This document shows positions 35,908 to 46,568 of a stretch of 64,000 bases of DNA, one piece after another. Source of the stretch: Rosellinia necatrix. Lineage: Eukaryota; Ascomycota; Sordariomycetes; Xylariales; Xylariaceae. The stretch lies in contig JAGYVD010000002.1 of assembly GCA_021209875.1 (NCBI GenBank), positions 1,798,001-1,862,000 of the forward strand, given 5' to 3'. Made by a program: the position numbers and the translations under genes. Numbering within the stretch: position 1 is the stretch's first letter; each line of letters starts with the position of its first letter. Under the pieces are notes generated by a model. That model searched no databases. It was given only the letters and a program-made list of their open reading frames with translations, and was not told the origin of the DNA.

Positions 35908-38020
35908 TTTGTAGGGCCGCTGCGAATTTACAACCGTGTCGTGGCTCTATGCTGTGACTGGCCGCCTTATTTGCCTTGCCATGACATAACTTAAGGCTCC
36001 GTTGATGGTTGCGTCTAGATAGATGTTCTTTATTTTAATGCAAAATCCATAATTTCCCGGTTTGGGGACTGTCTTCGTCGGGAGTCATAATTCGGCATGT
36101 TGCTGATACATCACGCGCTTAGCTGAGACAAGTATGGCTCTCTATCCGGGCCTCATTGGCTTATATAAGCTAGACACACACACACACACACACACACATC
36201 CGTTGCTGCCTAGCTGGCCCATATATATTGACATCCGCTAGAGGTGTGCGATTACGTGCTGCAGGGCGAGGCCGTAACCATGGGGTTTCTGCGGCGCCAT
36301 ACGATGACAGGAGAACGTTTGCCTGTCTTTTCATGGGTCTCCCCCGGGCAGGCATTGGATCCGGGCCATGGTGGTAAAGTAGAAAACGAGGGAGAGAAGA
36401 AGAAGAGTGGGAGGCGTGGAAAGCAAGAGCGCTTGTGAAGTGGGAACATGACGGTTTGTTGCAGGCTATACTGAAGAGAGAACGATACGATGCACTGAAG
36501 AGTAAATGACAGGTCGCCGGATTATGTTGAATTGTCAAAAAGAGGGTAAGAACACACGCCTCGCACCCCTCATCGGCCAAATAACAGAAACCGAATTTAG
36601 TAAACATTGCGAAGGGGTAAAAAAGGCAAAAAACATACAACACCGGGGATTCGCTAGTCGTCATTAACCTAACTATTAATCTGGCGCTTTTTAGCTCTAA
36701 ATAAATAAACTACATTATTTCATAAATAACTAAAGCTTTCGTTTTAAACATAATATAACATATTAACATGGATATATTGGGGTCCTGTATGGTGTACTGG
36801 TGAAAAAGGGTGAATTACAGGTAGAAGAAAGGACTGGCTATGCCAGCCGGCCCAGCCTAGCCCAGGGTGTGAGAATATGTTATATGTTAATCTAGGCGCG
36901 CAAATAGCTGACTTACTGCCTGTAATAATCTCCATGGACTTCTGCCTGCTGTCCATTACCAACGCATCAGAATTGCGCAGTTGTACATAGTTCGTGCCTA
37001 GTAAAACGCACACTCAAGTTGTACTCTTGGCACGCCAAGCTGCCCCAAAAGCTCCTGTCGCGCGCTCCAAAGGCCTATATATACGGCTCCGAATAGCCGT
37101 TATGCAGCTACGCCAGCATATGACATGACCATACCACACCACATCCCGACCCAATTTCTGGCACGGATTGTTTCCGGTGATATTCAAGAAGATGCAGATG
37201 CAGCAGCATCTATGGACGACCTGCTTCCCCGGTAGTGCCTGGGAAAGTGCCTGACAAACGCACATACCATGCCGCTAAGTGTCCCAAGCTCATATAGGTC
37301 AGTCTCAATCAAAAGATGGAACGCTGCTTTGCATTTGTATCTTTCTACCAAAAATCACGGCAGGTAACTTTATCTTGATACCGCTATTGACGGTAGGTCA
37401 CTTCCCATGCGCCATATGCGCATTAAACCAACCTAGACAGGGCAAAGCAGCGACACAGGGTGCATATGCATCTTGCCATGTTGATGTATTGGTGCCCGAT
37501 ACACTGTTACCTCGCATGTCACCCAGCCAACCGTTTTACTCTAATTACTTAGTCGATAGGTGTAACTATTACTGCGCATGGTATTGGAGTTGGGGATTCC
37601 TGTCCGTTCTGTTGGTTTCCGGCCTGGTGTCCCGAAAGATGCGTCCCCAGTCTTAGATTTATTGGGTTGACATGCGGGGTCCAAGCAATCTCGTGCCCTC
37701 GTGGAAGTCTCAATCGTGAATGCTACAGGTAAGGCATTATATACATGACATTTAGAGCAATCGAGGCTTGTTTGCCACGAAAGTCTTTTGGCAGCGATGT
37801 AGCCCATGGATTTCAGGGTACAGACAAACCAAGTTCTGAGCCATATCCAAAAAATTGGTAGCTGCATCCTATGAAACCCAATGTCGAATTCCTAGCCAGT
37901 AATTATAACGTTCCATCTATATCGCCCAGTGTTGCTTTCTTGTGTCGTCCTAAGATGGGTCTAATATACTTGTTAGCTTTTAACATCATGACATTCCGGG
38001 ATGCTGGAATAGCACTAACC
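35908..38020. other. Gene-poor spacer
   Basis: No supported gene in about 2.1 kb. Short ORFs on both strands have no recognisable features. Includes the CA microsatellite at 36174-36198. Confidence 0.45.
36174..36198. repeat. (AC)12 dinucleotide microsatellite
   Basis: Perfect AC repeat starting after TATAAGCTAG. Confidence 0.95.
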
Positions 38021-38491
38021 TTAGTCCAAAAGATGAACACCTATAGTCACAAAATCAACACCAATGCTAGTGGTCTTCAGGCAAGCTTCGTTCCCTTTGC
38101 GAATGACTATTCGAGGTCGGTTTCCATAGTGATTATACACTCGATAGCCGCCTGTTTTCAAGTGGAACATTGTGAATTGTTCCGCCGGTTCGTAGTTATC
38201 CCATTTGCAACAAAGAATGCCAGTGCTTGGATTTGCACCGAGACAATGACCTGTCTCGACATTTGCAAACGTCAACTTGTTGCTGTCGGAGGGGTCTAAG
38301 CGCCATTTTTGTTCAGGACTACCGTCATATTGTTTCAGGGCAAGATCTGCTTCGCCCGAGGCCGCCAGGACCAACTCAGAGCCAAGAATAGAGAGTATAT
38401 AGGCGTGCGCGGGAAATAAATGATCATCGCCAGTACCAGGAATGATTTTGAACTGAGTTCGATGGATGTTTGACGGATATCCCTGTGCCAT
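38021..38491 (-). CDS. Beta-trefoil (ricin B/fascin-type) lectin-like protein
   Basis: Single-exon ORF of 156 residues, ATG at 38491, without a signal peptide. The pattern fits a beta-trefoil: FKIIPGTGDDHLFPAHAYIL, a QxW motif in SPEQKWRL at about residues 59-66, then TGHCLGANPSTGILCC and the GGYRVYN segment, with an ending DFVTIGVHLLD. Cytosolic fungal beta-trefoil lectins bind glycans and often act in defence against grazers, but the carbohydrate cannot be inferred. A short intron near the 3' end cannot be excluded, since relatives usually end W-x-F-x-K-V. Neighbouring genes give no functional link. Confidence 0.6.
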   Translation of the reverse strand: MAQGYPSNIHRTQFKIIPGTGDDHLFPAHAYILSILGSELVLAASGEADLALKQYDGSPEQKWRLDPSDSNKLTFANVETGHCLGANPSTGILCCKWDNYEPAEQFTMFHLKTGGYRVYNHYGNRPRIVIRKGNEACLKTTSIGVDFVTIGVHLLD

Positions 38492-39528
38492 GATTAAAAG
38501 ATATGTAAATTATGAACTTTAAGGTATAAGCTATAAAGTGATATGGCGAAGATGGGGGAATCTTTCCAGTATGCATTTATATTTACATCGAGGTATGGCC
38601 TCATTTGAACACCGTGTAGGTCCAGTGAACGTCACTTTGGAGACAATTCAGAAGTACCATATCATCTAGGTACAGCAAGTCGTTTTGCCATTTCCTTAGG
38701 AAGCCTGTAGGAGAGCCTGCCTGAACTAGATGCCCAACCTGAATACCTACCCGGTTTGGCCATGTATGCATTAACAATGTTACTTTTTCTGCACATCTAA
38801 ACTTCATGCCAAGTTCTATTACCTAGCCGAACTGAATGCCTAACCTGAATACCCACCTAGTTTGACCATGTATGCATCTACATCACCAACAGGGCACACC
38901 GCGCAGTGTAGATAGCATGGAATTTTTTTTTTTTTTTTTTGAGGGGAGAGTTGAGCCTATTTGGGGTCGCTTTTGGTACGAGGTCGCAGCTAGACATGTA
39001 ACGGAAATATGCTTGTCCTTAGCATCGAATATGGTACGTAAACAGGCTTAAAAAGCTCGCCGAAAAATTCCCGAACGCTATAAATGCTATTTACTATCTG
39101 TTATATTGTTGGTACAATAAAAAATAAGTGGCAAAGTGGGAAGTAATGCCCAGCTTCTTTTGTTTTTGAAAATTACGTTTTATCACAAGTGGCCCTAATG
39201 GACCTCCGTCATTAGGTGGTGGGTGGGACGAATTCAGGGCTATTTCGAGCCCAATGTGCCTGAACGGCGTTGGGGTTATCGAAGGGGAAGTTGAGTGGTG
39301 GAGCCTTGACCCTTATAGAACCCAATTCAGGCCCCTTTTCTATTAGCTAGCTCTTACTTTCATTTACTATGAGTATACTGCCACATCAATTGAAACTTGT
39401 GGGTATATGGAATTCAATGAGCTTCGTATTTCAAGTGTTCGTTTATTTTGCTACGTCCTTGCCCGGCCCATTGCTATCGTTTCGCTTTCACTAATTGTGA
39501 GATAGCCTAGACTCAGCGCGATTCGACC
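38492..39528. other. Spacer with a diverged direct repeat
   Basis: No supported gene. Contains the direct repeat described separately, a T tract at 38922-38940, and AT-rich sequence up to the next ORF. Confidence 0.45.
38721..38877. repeat. Pair of 51-bp direct repeats differing only by transitions
   Basis: Copies at 38721-38771 and 38827-38877 align without gaps. I count eight mismatches and all are C/T or G/A. Confidence 0.75.
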
Positions 39529-39975
39529 ATGCCCGCAACTGTCGATTTACGCATTGCCTCGAAGAGGGCTCGGTACAACAATAACAACCCATTCAGGGAG
39601 ATTGAGACCATTGTCTTATACATCTATAATGCGGGATCTGACGGAGCGGTTGCCCCCGTGATTCATACCGAGTACACCTCTTCCATGAACTACGATGCTG
39701 TTGAAACGACACTTCGAGGGGTTCGAGAGTGGTGTCAACTATCGGAAGTTCTTACGAGGCAAGCCAGCCCACTTCACTGGGCTAGTCTACCGCCACCCGT
39801 CACTCATTATGTGGACTGGGGTATGGTGACCACCCTCCCTTACATAGCCGCGGGGACACTTCTCGAACTTAGCTTATCGTTTCCCATGACACATGAATGG
39901 ACTTGGCGAGACGGCTGGTTAAAGGCATCAATCCGTTCTAACACAGTCGACCCGCGCGTCCTGACAACAATATAA
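39529..39975 (+). CDS. Hypothetical protein, first of two tandem beta-rich repeats
   Basis: ATG at 39529 opens an ORF of 148 residues: MPATVDLRIASKRARYNN, then ETIVLYIYNAGSDGA, a middle with VDWGMVTTLPYIAAGTLLEL, and SFPMTHEWTWRDGWLKASI. The next segment (40079-40642) repeats this layout with DLRIASLRAYFNND, ETLTFLIFN, NGWNITCGLP, VKFP and NYLKASI. Past its stop, another frame continues to resemble the second repeat (HYVVTPNRDAD, then YWNALGDLTKLDFDGF), so the two units probably belonged to one reading frame. The strand pattern 'DL..., IxN/YN, CxLP, xVxFP' recalls Ig-like bacterial repeats such as DUF11 or CARDB, but that is only a resemblance. No signal peptide. Function unknown. Confidence 0.5.
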   Translation: MPATVDLRIASKRARYNNNNPFREIETIVLYIYNAGSDGAVAPVIHTEYTSSMNYDAVETTLRGVREWCQLSEVLTRQASPLHWASLPPPVTHYVDWGMVTTLPYIAAGTLLELSLSFPMTHEWTWRDGWLKASIRSNTVDPRVLTTI

Positions 39976-40078
39976 CACATTATGTGGTCACTCCGAACCG
40001 CGATGCAGATAGCCTCGGTACTGGAATGCCTTAGGCGACCTCACCAAACTGGACTTTGACGGGTTCACCGTCACCAGA

Positions 40079-40642
40079 CCTGTTTTGCAACCCGATTTAA
40101 GAATTGCTTCCCTCCGGGCCTACTTTAACAATGACAATAGAACAAGATCCGATGAGACATTAACATTCCTGATATTCAACTATAGACCAGTGACTGCCAT
40201 ACAGCCTCACTTGACCGTGAAATATGCTCGCACGATGGATTACGAAAACGCATCTTGCAGTGTTGACCAGGTATGGGTTCCTGAAGGAATCGACTCCACA
40301 GCAGACATCGAAAGCTGCAGCTGGCAGACGATGGGTCAAGTTTCTTGCTGGGTGAATGGGTGGAATATTACTTGCGGACTTCCAGATCTTCATCCTTCTA
40401 TGTTCTATCATGTTAGAGTCAAGTTCCCTTTTTTTCCGGTTTCATTTCCACGGATGGACAATTACCTCAAAGCGTCGATCGAATCCGACGTCACCAAGTT
40501 CGAAGAAAAATCTTTAACGAGATACTGCATCACTCCAAATCACAGTCACGATGGCGATGTCTATTGGAAGACTGAAGGAAACCTACACGAGCTGTTTTGT
40601 CCATCGACCCCGTCCAGAAATCGACAATGTTCCGCCGGATAG
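40079..40642 (+). CDS. Hypothetical protein, second tandem beta-rich repeat (no own ATG)
   Basis: Open frame of about 185 residues whose homology to the preceding ORF starts upstream of any ATG, at RPVLQPDLRIAS. A phase-0 splice from 39940-39960 to the AG at about 40013 would join it to the first ORF, but the donor would be poor (GTCCTG or GTCGAC) and the intron would remove sequence that still resembles coding. Compared with the first repeat it has extra cysteines in the middle (CSVDQVW, SCSWQTMGQVSCW, ITCGLP), as expected for an extracellular beta-sandwich stabilised by disulphides. It ends NRQCSAG. Either a frameshifted two-repeat gene or a gene with an unusual intron. Confidence 0.4.
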   Translation, partial: PVLQPDLRIASLRAYFNNDNRTRSDETLTFLIFNYRPVTAIQPHLTVKYARTMDYENASCSVDQVWVPEGIDSTADIESCSWQTMGQVSCWVNGWNITCGLPDLHPSMFYHVRVKFPFFPVSFPRMDNYLKASIESDVTKFEEKSLTRYCITPNHSHDGDVYWKTEGNLHELFCPSTPSRNRQCSAG

Positions 40643-40691
40643 GCTGAGAGTACGTGCATTATTGTAACGGCTGGAGTGTCCACTACGAGTT

Positions 40692-40976
40692 ATGAGGACA
40701 TTCAATCAAACGACTTGGATGGGCATGCCCAATGATCAGGAACGGATCCTCAGCTATGACATTAGGCAAAAGGAATTCGGCCTCAAGCACAGCATCGCGG
40801 TTCAGCATCACACTTCTCCTGATTATATTGAATTCCTATTCACTGTTGATGGGAAAAGGCTTCATGTCTATAAAGTTCACCCAGATACACTCCTTTATCT
40901 ACTCCCAAGGATTGTAACCATGGGGCAGGAAAAGGTTAGAATTGGGTTTCAGATGGGACTGTGGCATCTGTGCTAG
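40692..40976 (+). CDS. Hypothetical ORF following the tandem repeats
   Basis: ATG at 40692 gives 94 residues, starting MRTFNQTTWMGMPNDQER and including DYIEFLFTVDGKRLHVYKV. It has coding-like composition and lies 50 bases after the repeats, in a different frame. It could be a third, more diverged part of the same gene. No recognised family. Confidence 0.3.
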   Translation: MRTFNQTTWMGMPNDQERILSYDIRQKEFGLKHSIAVQHHTSPDYIEFLFTVDGKRLHVYKVHPDTLLYLLPRIVTMGQEKVRIGFQMGLWHLC

Positions 40977-43742
40977 CTATCAGAATGAAGCAGGCGACAG
41001 GGGAAGGCGTCTGAAGTATTGAGCCTTGTATGGCCAACTTCAGCCATAGTTACGTGGTGAAGTGAACCACCTATATTTAGTAAGGGTGGCAATAGAGGTT
41101 CTGTTGGAGATAAGTCGTCCTTACGCTTCCAACTATAAGATAATTCATTCGCGCGCATAGGGGATGATGAGACGATCAATAAGATACAAGAAAATAGAAT
41201 TTAATTCGAGTAGTTTGTCGAGAGTGTTGGTTCTAAAAAACAGTCTGTAGAAGTGAAGTGAAGCTTTAAAATTTACGTGGAAATATTACACCCCCCTTTT
41301 TATGCCACTGAGACCAATTTAGTCCACTTCCCTAATGCCCCAGTCACAATACCCCACTTCAGTGGTCGGGCCTACAGTTCGCCGCCTATAGACGGCCAGA
41401 TCAACCTGACGGGCATGCGCCCTTAAGACCTGGTGGCGGATTTCGGTATGTTTTCGTTCACGAGAACATGGACGATGTTGAATACTTACGAGATGGTTAT
41501 CAAGATGCACCATGAAGGGTTGATAAGATCAAACAAGGAGTTGATATAAAAAAGGGTTACTTTACTTGGTGGCTTGCCCTGTGAGAGGGCCTGCTAAAAA
41601 GTAGCTTCTTGACAGGTGTTTGCCATTTGTACCACTTTGGTAAGGTAAAATGTCTTGGTTATCTGTGGTGCTAAGCGCGTGTATTCGTAGATGAAGTTGA
41701 TGAAGCTAAGAATACAAGCTAGGCTGGGTGTCAAGTAGCCCTAGGTGACGGCCAAGCTGCAGAGTGCAGATGGGCGCCCTGCAGGTGCATCTTTCCCTGG
41801 TGGCCTCCAGTGGCCTCCGGTGGCCACCACACGGCTCCAACTGCCGACGTATAATAAATGGGTGCCCGTAACACAACCCCTCTCCCCCACATTCCTGATG
41901 GTCGGTTGAACCTGTTATTAATCTACCTAAAAGGGTGGTGTTTTAACTGCAAAGTAAGTACTTAAGTGTTATTGTCAAATTAAAAGATCTATCGCCGGAA
42001 GGTCATCTTTCATCATAGGCAAGTTGAGAGACCCAAATCTCCAATGGTCGCCCTGTCGTGACGGCGGACGTTTGGTCGTCAATAAAAAGAGACGACGACC
42101 GATGTGGAAAAAGGAAAAGAAGGAAGATGCTGTGACAGTCTGGAATGAATAGCAAACATATACCTACCTAGTAGCATTATTTTCGTCCAGTGTAAGTGGT
42201 TGGAATTATACCTACTTCGTACCTAAGTAACTAGTAGTATACCTAAGTAAGTAGGTATGCACGAAGTAGTGTACAGTACCCCGTCTACGCTAAACTTAGA
42301 TGGGCTACACGGCGACTGCATCGATACAAAACAGCATTTGGTTGACAATAACGTTATTTGGTACTGTGCCTTCGTGCAATCAGCCGAACATCAATTTTCA
42401 ACTTCAAATACACCAGTTTGACATCAGCAACAGCGCCGCCCGGGCTACCATGTCTTTCATGCAGCTACCCTACATGCATTCCTCTCCCAAGCCTCTTCAT
42501 CAACATGGGCCATAATCTGCCAATGCATAATACAAGCAAGCAAGTGCATTCCCTAGATCATCAAGTCATCTGGGCAGCTGAGGAACTCTTTGGCGGTGAG
42601 ATACCTTCTCTTTTAGCTGCCATGTACTATTATACAAACTTGTTTGATGCTAATTACAGTCCAGCTACTAACAGCCCAGCTACTACTTACCTACCATTGT
42701 CATTAGTATGAGCGCCTGAGATCTTGGCACATAATCCCCCCCTTGTAGTGTTTATAGGGTACCCCGAAGCTACACGCAAAAACCCCCTGTCAAAACGGAC
42801 GCATCGATGAAATGCTGAGATCTCGACTGGGATTGCCCAACTCACTGTGAACTAGCTACTTCAATATTGAAAGAATTCGCGGCCAAGCCCCTCGGACAAT
42901 CCCCATACTGACAAGTTCGTACCCATGTTACCAGCGAGCGATACGAACCAGGATACCGTTTTAGCTACACTAACACAGTCTTAACAGGAGCTTCTTCCCT
43001 ACATAAAAGTGTCAAACAGACTCCCTCGTCTTCCTTTCTTCATTTGAGCCCGATATCGCCGGTTCAAAGGCGTGAGCGATCCAGCGCCACCCATGCGAGG
43101 TGGTTGCACTGCCTATGCCGAGCCTCCGTCGGACGCTGGGTTTCGACCTTCTCGCCGCCTGAGGGGTGGCTGACTTGGCTGCGGGTCTGCGCCAATCGGA
43201 AGCCTTGTATTCTATTGGTCAGACGGAGCCAGGGAGATGGTTCCAGCTGGTAGGGCTACAATGGTATGGACTTCTAGTCACGTTTTGCCGCCATCAAGTT
43301 GAATTGCCGGAAATTTCCATCGTTCGGAACCGAATGCGATGGTCAAATGTTTGAACTGTGTGCTCGGTTGTTATCATAATGATTGGTCCACGTTTTTTCC
43401 TTGTCATGACCTGTGTCAGTTAAGGGATAGGTGACTCAGCTGAAAATCTAGGCAGGCCTGGTCCGCTAATCAAAGCCATTCTATTTATGAATCCTTGGAA
43501 AGCTGAACTAAGATTAGGCCCGGCTTCTTCAGGCAGCGTTGGGGCTTATCTGATAAACCATGGCCTCAGATGTTGAGGTCCAGGTATTCGAGGTTGATAT
43601 ACCGCCTCTTTGCCTTCTATTTATTTACTTTGGCATTGGTTTTTCGATACCGCGACCCGTATAGGAAACCCTTCGTCTAGGTTATATGCGTTGCTAAGGG
43701 CGTGAGTTCTTCATACCGCCTGAAGTTTCCGCACATTCAACC
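40977..43742. other. Gene-poor spacer
   Basis: About 2.8 kb with no supported gene. ACCTAAGTAAGTAGGTA-type motifs occur at 42165-42260. Small ORFs between 42300 and 43350 lack family resemblance. Confidence 0.45.
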
Positions 43743-46568
43743 ATGTCTCATCTCAAGGGCACATACGGCGAGGTACAGAGCCAGAATTTGGATACTCACG
43801 AGGCACGGTTTGAGGGAGAGGGCTTTGGCTACCATTCGCAGTATCACTACGCTGCCAATCCGCGGGACTTTCGATACGACGATGGGAATAACCCGGCCGC
43901 TAGGGGTTCGAGAGGACAGTACAAACCTACGGCTTTGAGGTGGCCATTCTTGTTGGCTCTGTTAGGCGCTCTGTTGACTACGTTGGCTTTTCTTGGCTAT
44001 GCTCTTGCGTCTCTTCCAAAGGTTGGATCTGGGGATGCATCGGAACATGTGGAGGCCAGAGCAGTCATCAAGCTAGATTCGGTTTTGACGACGACGACCA
44101 GCTCAGCTTGTGGATCAACAACGCCGGCCTGGCTAAAACCACGCGCCGAATCAGACGACATTGGGACAGGATCTGCTACGGCGGTAGATACTCCTACCAG
44201 CACTGAAACGCCAACCTTCCACGAGAGTCGAGACCCCAGCGATTACGGGAAAATTGGAACCAAAACTGTGTCTGAAGAACCGCCAGATACGCCTACACCA
44301 ACCATCACGGAAGAAAAAGTGCCCAAGGACATCAGCACCAGTTCTGAAGAACCGACCACCCCACCCCAAAGTAGACCCCCGAGCGATTATGGTAAAATTG
44401 GAAGTAGAACGGTGACGGAGCTTCTGCCAGATACGCCTACTCCCACCATCACCAGTTCTGAAACGCCAACCTTTCACTCTACTCGAGACTCGAGTGAGTA
44501 CGGAAAAATTGGAACCAAGACTGTGTCTGTGGCACCACCAGATACACCTACTCCCACTGTTACCGAGGAAAGGGGGCCGGAGGACAGCACGAGTGTCGAA
44601 ACGCTGACGGCTGACGAGACCCGATATACAGGCGATTATGGTCGTGTCGGGACCAAGACCGTCACCGAGTCCCATTCCGCCACGGAATCCGGGGACCCCA
44701 TCGGCGGGGTCGGGGGCAAAACGGGTGGTGGCCGGCCTAAAAGTTCGATAATACAGATCGAGACTGTGACGCAGGTGACGCTCGGGGTAACGACTATAAC
44801 CGACTCGAAGGGCTCGCCGGTCGCCACATCAACGAACACCCTGAGCCTAGTATCGTCACTGCAAACAACCACACTCACGAACGCCGACGGTCTGGTGACG
44901 GCCACCCAGGTCGCAACTGTCATCGTCACGCCGTCGGTGTCCGTCGAGACCGACAGCGAGGGGAACCCCACGGCCACGGTCGTCAGCTACCCGACGGTGG
45001 TGCCGGTCCGCACGGCGGTGTACGTGATCGACGGCGGGCACTACTTCATGGGCTCGTTCCTGCCGACGCTCGTGGCCAGCGTGCTGGCGATCGCGGTGCG
45101 GATCCTCGACACGAACGCCAAGGCATTCCAGCCGTGGCACGCGCTGACGCACGAGCGGGGGGCGTCGGGGCGCGACTCGCTGTGCCTCGAGACCTGCGGC
45201 TGGCGGTCCATGGCCATGGGCCTGCACTCCCTCGTCGGCGGGCAGGCCGTCGTCTTCCTCTCGAGCCTGCTGTCGCTGTCCTCCGCCGTGCTCGTCTCCA
45301 TCTCGACCAACATCATCACCCTCGACCTGCGCGGCCACGGCTGCCGGGCCGGCGGCCTGTCGGCCAGCAACTGCGCCTACGTCCTCAGCGTCTCGCCCAC
45401 CGTGTCCAAGGCCGCCATCGCCATCCTGGGCATCATGAGCGTCGCGACGGCGCTCCTGGTCGCCATGGTCGGGAAGTGGCGCCTCGGCGTCCACACGAAT
45501 CCCTGGAGCATGTGCACGCTCGCCTCGCTGTCCGGGAACCCCGATGTTCGACGGCTGGTGGTCAATGCGGCCACCGGGTCCAACATGAAGCTGATGAGGG
45601 ACCAGCTCAAGCACCAAGACTTCAAGCTCGACTCTTTCCGCGGCGCCGGCGGGAATATGGAGTATGGGATCGTATCCCTCGACCGTTTCAATGGTGCAGG
45701 GTTGCCCTCTGGCTACGAGAGCGAAGCAGTCCTGCTCACGAGTGCACTCGCAGGCAAAAACGCTTCTGGGAGGAGACACAGTTCCCCGTTTTTCATGCTG
45801 GGTCTCATAGGCAGGCTTATTTCACTTCTCATGCTCACTGGCGTGATGGTCTTGGTCTTATACTACGCCAACACCGGCGGCGATACGGCGTTTGAGCGGT
45901 TCATCGACGGCGACTCGTTTGGGGTGCGATTCCTGTTCGCGGGCTTGGGTGTGATCCTCAGTCTCGTCTGGTCCTCGTTTTTCAGCGGTAGGTCTTCCCA
46001 GCACCACTATTGCGGATCTAGTACTAATGTTGGCACAGCCGTGGCGATCGTGAACTCGTATCAGGTGCTGGCGGAGAAACCCCAACAAGCGGATCACTCG
46101 ATACTTCTCGCACCGCCGACAAACCCCTTCTCTGGGCTATGGCACGCCGTTCGGACTCGCCGGGCTTTTCTCGGCGTCGTGTCACTAGCTTCGATCCTTT
46201 CCTTTTCCCTCAGTATCTTTTTGAGCAATATTCGCTTTCAGGTTACGCAGACATTTTTTGTCTACCAGCTCAGCACTTGGACGTCTGTAGGGATTATGTC
46301 CTTCATGACTCTAGTTTTACTGGTCTCGTTCTTTATTAAGTGGCCATACATGCCGGTCGAGCCAAGCAGTATTGCTGGCGCCATGTACTATGTGTGCAAT
46401 CCTTCCGTGATCGACAAGTTTGAAGGGTTAAATATGTTGGATAGAAAGGAGAGGGACCGCATAGTGACAGACATGGCACTACTGTACGAATTAGGTGAAA
46501 TAGTGAGCGCTGAAGGGCCCAGCAGGATTGGTCTTAGTACGTTAAATACTCAGGTGTATATACCCTAG
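43743..46568 (+). CDS. DUF3433-domain multi-pass membrane protein
   Basis: ATG at 43743. As one frame it is 941 residues. A 51-nt GT-AG intron (45988-46038) with no frame effect very likely splits it, giving 924 residues and the natural junction FFSAVAIVNSYQVLAEKP. After about 65 polar residues comes a membrane helix (RWPFLLALLGALLTTLAFLG). Next is a Thr/Pro/Ser-rich stretch with four copies of a YGKIGTKTV-type unit, then the first DUF3433 region (GSFLPTLVASVLAIAVRILD with AFQPWHALT). Further helices follow at about 540-600, 720-760, 860-880 and 900-930, with the second DUF3433 region near FLPTNP-like LAPPTNPFSGLWHAV. Family function is unknown; members are large fungal surface or endomembrane proteins. 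The Thr/Pro-rich part is probably extracellular and O-glycosylated. Confidence 0.85.
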   Translation: MSHLKGTYGEVQSQNLDTHEARFEGEGFGYHSQYHYAANPRDFRYDDGNNPAARGSRGQYKPTALRWPFLLALLGALLTTLAFLGYALASLPKVGSGDASEHVEARAVIKLDSVLTTTTSSACGSTTPAWLKPRAESDDIGTGSATAVDTPTSTETPTFHESRDPSDYGKIGTKTVSEEPPDTPTPTITEEKVPKDISTSSEEPTTPPQSRPPSDYGKIGSRTVTELLPDTPTPTITSSETPTFHSTRDSSEYGKIGTKTVSVAPPDTPTPTVTEERGPEDSTSVETLTADETRYTGDYGRVGTKTVTESHSATESGDPIGGVGGKTGGGRPKSSIIQIETVTQVTLGVTTITDSKGSPVATSTNTLSLVSSLQTTTLTNADGLVTATQVATVIVTPSVSVETDSEGNPTATVVSYPTVVPVRTAVYVIDGGHYFMGSFLPTLVASVLAIAVRILDTNAKAFQPWHALTHERGASGRDSLCLETCGWRSMAMGLHSLVGGQAVVFLSSLLSLSSAVLVSISTNIITLDLRGHGCRAGGLSASNCAYVLSVSPTVSKAAIAILGIMSVATALLVAMVGKWRLGVHTNPWSMCTLASLSGNPDVRRLVVNAATGSNMKLMRDQLKHQDFKLDSFRGAGGNMEYGIVSLDRFNGAGLPSGYESEAVLLTSALAGKNASGRRHSSPFFMLGLIGRLISLLMLTGVMVLVLYYANTGGDTAFERFIDGDSFGVRFLFAGLGVILSLVWSSFFSGRSSQHHYCGSSTNVGTAVAIVNSYQVLAEKPQQADHSILLAPPTNPFSGLWHAVRTRRAFLGVVSLASILSFSLSIFLSNIRFQVTQTFFVYQLSTWTSVGIMSFMTLVLLVSFFIKWPYMPVEPSSIAGAMYYVCNPSVIDKFEGLNMLDRKERDRIVTDMALLYELGEIVSAEGPSRIGLSTLNTQVYIP

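Noticed and set aside
36170..36664. 164-codon minus-strand ORF ending in poly Val-Cys
   Set aside because: Its end is read out of the AC microsatellite and the rest lacks any recognisable domain.
44856..45779. 307-codon minus-strand ORF and an overlapping 253-codon plus-strand ORF inside the DUF3433 gene
   Set aside because: Alternative-frame shadows in a GC-rich stretch, without family motifs.
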